Shown here: positions 19,986 to 25,829 of the stretch, piece after piece
Layout of the letters: every line of letters starts with the position of its first letter
Numbering within the stretch: position 1 is the first letter of the stretch
Origin: a virus
DNA length: 25,829 nucleotides
IMG/VR virus record: IMGVR_UViG_3300017731_000039
Span: 1 to 25,829 of that record
Direction: 5' to 3' (one strand)
Notes under the pieces: model-generated
Seen by the model: the letters and a program-made list of their open reading frames with translations, nothing else
Database searches by the model: none
Told to the model about the DNA's origin: nothing
Translations under genes and position numbers: made by a program

Positions 19986-21905
19986 TTAATCAGTTCTTTG
20001 CGATTGTCCGTAAAAAAATGCAAAACCACCAGCTCCCCATAATAAAGATTCCTTAGTACTTGGTGTTATTCCTTTAAGATAAAGTCCCGGTATCTTACTT
20101 AATTCTTTTAACAAAGTACCTTGATTGACAGAGTTTCCTCTTGAGCTTATAGAATTAAAGATAGCTCGTTCTGTTGGGCTTAAATTTTTTAAATAAACTT
20201 CTTTACTGTTATTATTTTTAAAACCTTGTTTTGCTCTTTTTAAAGCCTTAGTAATAAATTCTGAGTTTTTTGACATTACATGTTTAACTAATTGATTTCC
20301 AATAGCTTTACCTGCAACTTTACCACCTATTCTAAATAAGCCAAGTCCGGGAATTAACCATGTAGCATCTACTAAATCTAACTCTTCACCAAACATAAAC
20401 TCACTAACTTTACCTATAAGAGGAGTATCATTTACTTGTTGTAAAAATGATTTAGTTTCTTGGTCAACATCTGAATTATCAGCAATAAATGTATTTTCTT
20501 CTTCTACTGACATTAAATCTTCATTTTTAAATAACATATTTAAAGTATTTAGTTCTGATATTTTTTCATCTTCAGATAAATCTTTAGAACTTTTAATACC
20601 TTGATAAACTTGGTCTCTCATAGTTCGTAAAGCATCAGCAGTCTGCCAGTCTTTAACTTCTTTAATGTTTTCAATGTACTCAGAAAGATTTGCAGTATCT
20701 ACAGCGCCTCTTTGAATATCAATATCATATTGACTCATATTAATATCGATAGCATCCATACCCTTTCCTAAAATATACTTAGTTGCTAAACTTGCAGCTT
20801 CAGCATCATTAATATCATAACGAGTCATTAAGTTTCTTTTAGTTAAACCAACATTAATTGCTAAGCCCTCTAGATTATCTTTTTTTTCATAAATGTCTTT
20901 ATAATTTTCTTTTAATAAAGTGTCTGTTAGTCTACTTACCTCACTTCTTACTTGACCACCTACAATACGTATCTCAGTCTCACTAAGGTCTTTAGGTTTA
21001 GCTTCAATAATATTTGTTTCACCTAGAAGACTATTACCTATCTGTACTGGATTACCATTCCTATCTATTCCTATTCTTTGATGAACTGATACTTGTAAAG
21101 TAGAGCCATCTTTATTCTGTATAATACGTGGTTCTGTTTTTAATTCAGCATCTTTAAAAGCCATAAGGTTTTGTCCTTCTGGTCCTTTCATCCACGCAAC
21201 TAAGTCTTCAATAGGATTTCCTCTCTTACCATAAGCATCTAAGCTTTCTCTAGCTGCATCTAGTTTAGAACCTAACATACCGCCTAGTTGTTTTTTCTTA
21301 GCTATCTTATCTTCTTCTAATAAAGTTTGTTTATCATGTGACTTAGCTAATTTAACTATTTTATTACCAAGAAATCCAGCTATACTTCGTGGAGCTTTGA
21401 CATCTTGTTGAATGTATTTAATTAAATCTTCTTGAGACATTGAAGGAACAGCTAACTGGTCATCTAAAGCTTTGTTCCAAGCTGCTAAGTTTTCAGGATT
21501 ATTTGCCCAGTCTTTTGCTATATTATTAATACCATCGCTGTATTGAGATATGTCATAATCAGCACCTAGTTCAGTTTGTAAATGAGTTCTTAAAGTTTTT
21601 TGGGTTTCTCTTTCTAACATTTGTGTTCTAGTCAAGCCCAAGTCTTCATAGTCATCATACATGTTCTGCCATTGCAAAGCATTTTGATTAGTTGCTAAAT
21701 AGCCTACTCTACTAATAGCACCCTCTGTTTCAAGTTTATCAGCTTTATTATTAATTACTTTATCTGCTCCTGCTATAAAAAACTTTACTTTTTGTAAATT
21801 TTTAGCAAACTTTTCTTGTTTTTTTGCTTCTTGGTCTCTTCTTTTTCTAGCTCTGTCTAATTCTTGTTTAGCAAATTGAACACCACCATCTCCATATAAA
21901 GCCAT
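19986..21905 (-). CDS. internal virion protein-like, 639 aa
   Basis: A mainly helical protein placed directly before the 1216-aa ejection-type protein, as T7 gp15 stands beside gp16. The first 70 residues form a very charged helix (KQELDRARKRRDQEAKKQEK). The middle is Lys/Asp/Glu-rich with few long hydrophobic stretches. Near the end is a glycine-rich amphipathic part (WLIPGLGLFRIGGKVAGKA) and the C-terminus has GAGGFAFFYGQSQ, which could touch membranes. Function is inferred from size, composition and order, not from a recognised domain. AGGAGA precedes the ATG, which overlaps the previous stop by one base. Confidence 0.7.
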   Translation of the reverse strand: MALYGDGGVQFAKQELDRARKRRDQEAKKQEKFAKNLQKVKFFIAGADKVINNKADKLETEGAISRVGYLATNQNALQWQNMYDDYEDLGLTRTQMLERETQKTLRTHLQTELGADYDISQYSDGINNIAKDWANNPENLAAWNKALDDQLAVPSMSQEDLIKYIQQDVKAPRSIAGFLGNKIVKLAKSHDKQTLLEEDKIAKKKQLGGMLGSKLDAARESLDAYGKRGNPIEDLVAWMKGPEGQNLMAFKDAELKTEPRIIQNKDGSTLQVSVHQRIGIDRNGNPVQIGNSLLGETNIIEAKPKDLSETEIRIVGGQVRSEVSRLTDTLLKENYKDIYEKKDNLEGLAINVGLTKRNLMTRYDINDAEAASLATKYILGKGMDAIDINMSQYDIDIQRGAVDTANLSEYIENIKEVKDWQTADALRTMRDQVYQGIKSSKDLSEDEKISELNTLNMLFKNEDLMSVEEENTFIADNSDVDQETKSFLQQVNDTPLIGKVSEFMFGEELDLVDATWLIPGLGLFRIGGKVAGKAIGNQLVKHVMSKNSEFITKALKRAKQGFKNNNSKEVYLKNLSPTERAIFNSISSRGNSVNQGTLLKELSKIPGLYLKGITPSTKESLLWGAGGFAFFYGQSQRTD

Positions 21906-22501
21906 TATTTTTCTCCTTTTTCTAATAAGCTTGTTCTTTCTACAGGCTCTTGTCTATCTAATAAACTAGAAGGTACATTTAAACTTTCTACTTTTTTTAC
22001 AATTTCAGGAGGTAAAGCACCTTCTGGAATTCCTTTTGTTTCTTCAACTTTATCTTTAGCATATTTAGCTAAATTATTTTTTTTCATTTCTGCAATATCG
22101 TTTTCATCTTCTTGTTCAAGTTCTTCTTCTTCATCACCATTTATACGATACTCTATTCCTGCTTTTTCAGCTAAAGCCATAAGCACATAAATAGTAGGCT
22201 CAATAAGCATCATTAATAAATCAGGATTCCATTTACCTTCTTGAAAACCTCTTTGTAGTAATTGTAAAGCTATGTCAGTTAAAGGAACTCCTTGACCTAC
22301 TCCTTGCATTAAAGGTACATAAATATCTTCTTCTAATAAACCTTCAGTAATATAATGCAAAGCATCTCTAAACTCTGTAAACTCTGGAGGACTTTCCCAA
22401 GGATAAGCTTGATTAGGGTCATTAGTTAATGATTGACCCGGCACAGGTCTTCCTGTTCCTGCAATAGCTGCAATGCCTTCTTTATTATAGTCAATTGCCA
22501 T
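21905..22501 (-). CDS. virion-associated protein, 198 aa
   Basis: The N-terminus reads AIAAIAGTGRPVPGQSLT then NDPNQAYPWESPPEF, an opening I recall from putative structural proteins of marine phages. The middle is a helical bundle with hydrophobic faces (ALHYITEGLLEEDIYVPLMQ, NPDLLMMLIEPTIYVLMALAEKAG), followed by a very acidic stretch (DEEEELEQEDEND) and a Lys/Glu-rich tail. CGGAGGAAG lies just before the ATG. It sits between two virion-type genes and is likely a minor virion or assembly protein. No enzymatic motif is visible. Confidence 0.7.
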   Translation of the reverse strand: MAIDYNKEGIAAIAGTGRPVPGQSLTNDPNQAYPWESPPEFTEFRDALHYITEGLLEEDIYVPLMQGVGQGVPLTDIALQLLQRGFQEGKWNPDLLMMLIEPTIYVLMALAEKAGIEYRINGDEEEELEQEDENDIAEMKKNNLAKYAKDKVEETKGIPEGALPPEIVKKVESLNVPSSLLDRQEPVERTSLLEKGEK

Positions 22502-22502
22502 T

Positions 22503-23441
22503 TTAACTTCCTCCGTACCTTAAACTTTGAAATGTTTTATCTTGTTGTCCCCAATATTCAGCATAAATTTGACTAACATCTTGAAAAGAACTACCCATGC
22601 TATTAAAACTATTTTTCATTTTAGTAAAATCTTCTGTACTAAAAACATCAGGTTGTTGAGCTATTTGAATATCCATAGGACTAATATTAATAAATTTTTG
22701 TACCGGAGGGTCTCCAGCTATATCATAAGAAACTTTTTGTCCTAAACCAGTCAAAGCAGAAGAGCTTAATTGTTCGCCTACTTTAGTAGGGTCTGTAATA
22801 TCAGATATTAATTTACCACTAGCTTCTGAAATAAAATCTGCTCCTTTTTCTAATAAAGACTTATCAAGTGTTTCTTTACTTCCTACTAGGTCTGGAAGTG
22901 TTTCCATTTCAAAAGGTTTAGTTGTAGCTTGAGTAACCACTCCTGTTTTATCAACTTTAGTTACACTTTCTAAAACTTCATCTAAAGAACTTTTTGGAGG
23001 TTTTACTTCAGTAACATCTTTAATAACTCCAGCATCACTTCTTGCAACTACATCATCTCCTTTAGGAGTAAAGACAGAAGACCTTCCTTCACTTAAACTA
23101 AAACCTTCACCTTGTAAAAAGTTTCCAGCTCTATCTATACCGTTACTAATTGCTTGAGTAACACTAGTATACACTTTTCCTACAGTAGAACCCGCAGCAT
23201 GAATACCTTGCATAACTTTACCAAAAGCACCACTAGCACCACTAGCAAATTTACCAAAGCTTCCCCACATATTACTAAGTCCCGACATTGCATAAGGCAT
23301 TAAAAACATCATACCAAGTTGTCCTACTACTCCTAGTTTACCAAAAGCTTTTCCTACTTTATTAACAACTTTTTTAATTCCTCTACCTACTTTTTTAACG
23401 ACTTTTTTTAGCCCTTTAAATATTTTTTTAAAAAATCCCAT
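22503..23441 (-). CDS. basic amphipathic virion protein, 312 aa
   Basis: The first 35 residues are a strongly basic amphipathic helix (GFFKKIFKGLKKVVKKVGRG), followed by a hydrophobic segment (LGVVGQLGMMFLMPYAMSG) and a Gly/Ala/Ser-rich zone to about residue 100. The remainder is Thr/Ser/Val-rich and ends in a helical part with QDVSQIYAEYWGQQD. The opening resembles a group of marine phage structural proteins I recall. The N-terminus looks able to bind membranes or DNA, which would suit a protein ejected with the genome; this is inference. AGGAGA stands 6 bases before its ATG; the preceding gene ends 8 bases upstream of the start. Confidence 0.7.
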   Translation of the reverse strand: MGFFKKIFKGLKKVVKKVGRGIKKVVNKVGKAFGKLGVVGQLGMMFLMPYAMSGLSNMWGSFGKFASGASGAFGKVMQGIHAAGSTVGKVYTSVTQAISNGIDRAGNFLQGEGFSLSEGRSSVFTPKGDDVVARSDAGVIKDVTEVKPPKSSLDEVLESVTKVDKTGVVTQATTKPFEMETLPDLVGSKETLDKSLLEKGADFISEASGKLISDITDPTKVGEQLSSSALTGLGQKVSYDIAGDPPVQKFINISPMDIQIAQQPDVFSTEDFTKMKNSFNSMGSSFQDVSQIYAEYWGQQDKTFQSLRYGGS

Positions 23442-23449
23442 TTTTTCTC

Positions 23450-25750
23450 CTAACTTGTTCCAAAGAATCTATCTATAGTACTAGATACATTATTAAAATT
23501 TGTATTCCAATTTTTAGCTGCATCTCCTTCAGCTCCTGCAGCAGCTACCATAGCTTGTACTTTTCTTGTAGCTGTATTATCAGCCCATCTAAAGTCATAG
23601 TCTGCTTGGTCTCTTAACTCTTGCCATAAAAATGATAAAGCTTGTGAAGATAAACCATAAGCCATTTGAACATTTTGTTGGTTAATTGCATTTTGAGCAG
23701 CTGTATCAGCTAAGTTAGCTTTTCTTCGCCATTCAATATTTGATTGTTCTATCATTACTGCATTTTGAGTATTAAACTGTTCTCTGTTAAAATCTATTTG
23801 TTCATTAAATTGTTGTGCTTGATTGACAATAGCAGCATCTGCTTTGTTAATTTCTGCTTCAATACCAACTCTTCTAGCTTCAGCAGCATTTGATTGTTGT
23901 ACATTAAATTGTTCAGCAGCATTCATTTGTTGAGCATTAAATTGTTCTATATTATTATTTAAACTTGTCATAAACTGTTGAGTCTGATTAGCACTAACTG
24001 CTCTAAATTGTCTAGCTGCATTTTCTGCTGCTTGGTCACTTAATAATCTTTGCTGGTCTAATTGTGACCTAACAACATTTGATTGTTGTTCTGTTGATAG
24101 ATTAGCTAAATCCATTTTTAAAAATGAATCAGCATTTTTAATTTGTGCTTGTTGATTTAAACTAGCTTCAGCTAAATTAGCTTGTGACATTAAAACAGCA
24201 TTTTGAATAGTTGCTTGTTGTTCATTACTAGCTTCAGTTAAACTTACAGTTTGTAAAAATTTACTATTAGATAAAGTTGTTTGTTGGTCTGCACTAAATT
24301 GAGCCATGTCCATTTGAAAAACATTATTAGCATTACTTAAGGCAGTTTGTTGTCTTCGTTGAGCATTAGCTTCAGCTACTTGAGCTTCAATAGTTTTTTG
24401 TTGTGCAACTGATTGTTGAATAGCTTGAGCATTTGCTTGTGCTAAAGGTATTGAAGATTGAATAATAGTATTAATTAAAGTATCTCTACCTACTGTAGAA
24501 ACTGACATGCCTCTTTCTGCTAATATTTTTTCTACATTAGCAACAGCAGGTCTAGCCCACATAGGAATTTCACCTTCTTCAAGACCTGATAATAAACTAT
24601 CAAGTTGATTAGAGACTAAAGCTTCTTCAGGTAAACCTTCAATAATACCTCTTTGTGCTTCAGTAAAGTCTGTAAGTCTTGCTTCTAAAGACTCTGGGTC
24701 ATTACCAAGCTCTGTAATATCTTCTTCAGATAAACCTGCAGTTCTTAATTGTTTTTTAGCTCTAGTAACTCTAGCTAAACTAGTACCAGCATTAATAGCT
24801 GCTTGAGCTTTTGCTTCTGGACTAATACTTCCAATTACCCTTTCAGCTAAAGCACCTTCTTTTATTTCGACTTTAGCTCCTTCAATAGGTGTTACTCGTT
24901 CTACATCAGCTTCTGCTACTTCTTTACTAACTGTACCTGTAGCTGCTTCAACTTCAGCTTCTTTTTGTAATTTAAAAGCTTGAAACTCAACAGCTTCTAG
25001 TTGCTCTGGAGTTGCTGCTGTTTGTGTGTCTTGCATTTGAGCTACAAGCTCAGGGCCTACTTTTTTAATAAACTCTGGAGTAACTCCTTTTCTTTGTGCT
25101 AAGTCTTCATATTGACCTTCATATTGTTCTCCAGTTTCAATAGGTTTTAATTCTTGTTCTGGAACTAACCCTGTTGGTAATTCTCCCGCAGCTATGTCTG
25201 TAACTTGTTGTCCTGTATCTATAACTCTTTGTCTTCTTTCAGTTTCAAATTGGTCTTGTGTTCCTTCTATTGGAGTAGTAGGAGTAACTCCGCTTCCCGG
25301 AGGAGTAAAAATACCACCTCCTATGCCTCCTATATAAGGGTCTGGGTCTGGTTCATATTCATCATCATACCCTTGTCTACCAGTATCTATTGGAGCAGTA
25401 GGAGCAGGTGTTGGTTCTGGTTCTGGTTCAGGAGCAGGTGTTGGTCTAGGTTGAGTAATTTGTCCGTCACCTACTGGAGGTAAAGGCGGAGCTGGTTGAG
25501 GAGCTAAGGTAGGCACAGGAACCTGTATTGGAGCTGGTGCTGGTGTTGCATCAGGAACAGGAGTTCCTACTTTTTCACTAGGTGGGGCAGGTGTTGGTGC
25601 AGGTGTTGGTGTAACAGCACCTATATCTGGTCTTCCTACTTTAGCTCCTTTAGGTACAGCACCCCCTATAGCATATTGTACTTTACCACCTTTTCTGTAA
25701 TCTTGACGTACAGATACTGTTCTTGTTCTTTTGTTTTTACTTTTTGCCAT
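23450..25750 (-). CDS. virion protein with Pro-rich N-terminus and 22-residue helical repeats
   Basis: 766 aa. Residues 1-30 are basic with RKGGKVQYAIGG, a motif that recurs at the ends of marine phage structural proteins. Residues 45-160 are a Pro/Ala-rich linker (TPAPTPAPP, PAPEPEPEPTPAP), surely extended. Residues about 160-435 are acidic and helical. Residues 442-573 are six consecutive 22-residue repeats, each with Gln-Gly-free QQ at places 4 and 5, followed by more Gln/Asn-rich helix to about 700 and a compact C-terminus with Trp and Phe. The repeat length is two hendecads, which favours a long, nearly straight coiled coil. An internal tube, needle or fibre part is likely. AGGAAAA precedes the ATG by 8 bases. 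Confidence 0.75.
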   Translation of the reverse strand: MAKSKNKRTRTVSVRQDYRKGGKVQYAIGGAVPKGAKVGRPDIGAVTPTPAPTPAPPSEKVGTPVPDATPAPAPIQVPVPTLAPQPAPPLPPVGDGQITQPRPTPAPEPEPEPTPAPTAPIDTGRQGYDDEYEPDPDPYIGGIGGGIFTPPGSGVTPTTPIEGTQDQFETERRQRVIDTGQQVTDIAAGELPTGLVPEQELKPIETGEQYEGQYEDLAQRKGVTPEFIKKVGPELVAQMQDTQTAATPEQLEAVEFQAFKLQKEAEVEAATGTVSKEVAEADVERVTPIEGAKVEIKEGALAERVIGSISPEAKAQAAINAGTSLARVTRAKKQLRTAGLSEEDITELGNDPESLEARLTDFTEAQRGIIEGLPEEALVSNQLDSLLSGLEEGEIPMWARPAVANVEKILAERGMSVSTVGRDTLINTIIQSSIPLAQANAQAIQQSVAQQKTIEAQVAEANAQRRQQTALSNANNVFQMDMAQFSADQQTTLSNSKFLQTVSLTEASNEQQATIQNAVLMSQANLAEASLNQQAQIKNADSFLKMDLANLSTEQQSNVVRSQLDQQRLLSDQAAENAARQFRAVSANQTQQFMTSLNNNIEQFNAQQMNAAEQFNVQQSNAAEARRVGIEAEINKADAAIVNQAQQFNEQIDFNREQFNTQNAVMIEQSNIEWRRKANLADTAAQNAINQQNVQMAYGLSSQALSFLWQELRDQADYDFRWADNTATRKVQAMVAAAGAEGDAAKNWNTNFNNVSSTIDRFFGTS
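24032..24427 (-). repeat. six tandem 66-base units encoding 22-residue hendecad repeats
   Basis: In the 766-aa protein, residues 442-463, 464-485, 486-507, 508-529, 530-551 and 552-573 align without gaps with QQ at places 4-5 of every unit; middle units also share an Asn near place 10 and Leu-Ala or Leu-x-Glu-Ala near the end. DNA units have diverged, but the period is exact. Confidence 0.75.
25401..25612. repeat. low-complexity Pro/Ala-coding repeats
   Basis: The 15-base word GGAGCAGGTGTTGGT occurs at 25401 and 25431, and close variants of GCAGGTGTTGGT occur twice more at 25581-25612 and once near 25531. On the coding (minus) strand they read as PTPAP and PEPEP. Such repeats can change length by slippage. 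Confidence 0.6.
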
Positions 25751-25829
25751 TGTTCTTTTTCCTACTTTTTAGAGTTGTTAAAATCTTTGAAGGTATAGTA
25801 GCTATAGAGACGACTAAGGTTGAAACAGG
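25737..25829 (-). CDS. possible end of an upstream virion gene (partial)
   Basis: From the right edge one minus-strand frame stays open for 30 codons and reads ..STLVVSIATIPSKILTT.., stopping at 25737, which would overlap the next gene by 14 bases. A second frame is open for 21 codons (ending ..KDFNNSKK) and stops at 25762, 11 bases before that gene. Codon third positions are more AT-rich in the first frame, so I prefer it, but the stretch is too short to decide. Confidence 0.3.
   Translation of the reverse strand, partial: PVSTLVVSIATIPSKILTTLKSRKKNNGKK

Noticed and set aside
25205-25483. Plus-strand gene of about 92 aa
   Set aside because: It is the antisense of the Pro/Ala-rich linker of the 766-aa virion protein; its Ser/Trp/Arg runs (SRCWFWFWFRSRCW) are what such repeats give on the other strand.
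1-25829. tRNA genes, CRISPR arrays, integrase or attachment sites
   Set aside because: Nothing with a tRNA cloverleaf core (GGTTCGAATCC-like arm), regular spaced repeats or recombinase motifs was seen in the gaps, which are nearly all under 70 bases.

Overview
The window is part of an AT-rich genome of a tailed phage, most likely a marine podovirus with a T7-like replication strategy. The evidence is a gp2.5-type single-strand binding protein, a gp4-type primase-helicase, a gp5-type family A DNA polymerase, PD-(D/E)XK nucleases and a class I ribonucleotide reductase, followed on the other strand by very long virion proteins of the internal/ejection type. Terminase, portal, capsid and any phage RNA polymerase are not in the window. 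The host cannot be read from the sequence. Low GC, extreme packing and several small-protein families point to a marine proteobacterial host.

Layout. Positions 3-10271 (+ strand) hold the replication and nucleotide-metabolism arm: an edge-truncated TonB-C-like protein, a small unknown gene, a consensus sigma70 promoter, SSB, an acidic small protein, a UUCG-loop terminator, primase-helicase, DNA polymerase, two nucleases, DUF3310-like and unknown small genes, NrdA, four small genes, NrdB and one more small gene. Neighbours mostly overlap by 1-20 bases. Positions 10272-10395 form the only convergent junction. Positions 10396-25750 (- strand) are one unbroken late-type gene block. It reads from the right edge leftwards: a Pro-rich/hendecad-repeat virion protein, a basic amphipathic virion protein, a 198-aa virion-type protein, two large internal virion proteins (the last with a C-terminal NNPGN domain that may cut peptidoglycan), a 49-aa protein, and two holin-like membrane proteins. 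The block ends in a six-gene cassette.

The cassette (10396-15438) is the striking part. It contains a CsgF homologue, a CsgG lipoprotein pore homologue, a curlin-like repeat protein with a signal peptide, an exported FecR-domain protein with an acidic leucine pentad repeat, an exported DUF5658-like protein, and a full-length CHASE2-3TM class III adenylate cyclase with all catalytic residues. Genes overlap by 4-86 bases, and three overlaps encode the next gene's start and all or most of its signal peptide, so the set is built to be transcribed and translated together. CsgE, CsgB and CsgD are not seen. My reading is that the phage makes its own outer-membrane amyloid secretion channel and substrate late in infection, together with a periplasmic sensor and cAMP production. 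csgG/csgF-like genes have, to my recollection, been noted in a few marine phage genomes. I do not know of a description of the whole curlin-secretion plus FecR plus cyclase set in a phage, and this needs a literature check.

No tRNA, CRISPR array, integrase or insertion sequence was recognised. Gene calls rest on reading motifs by eye. No database search was run.
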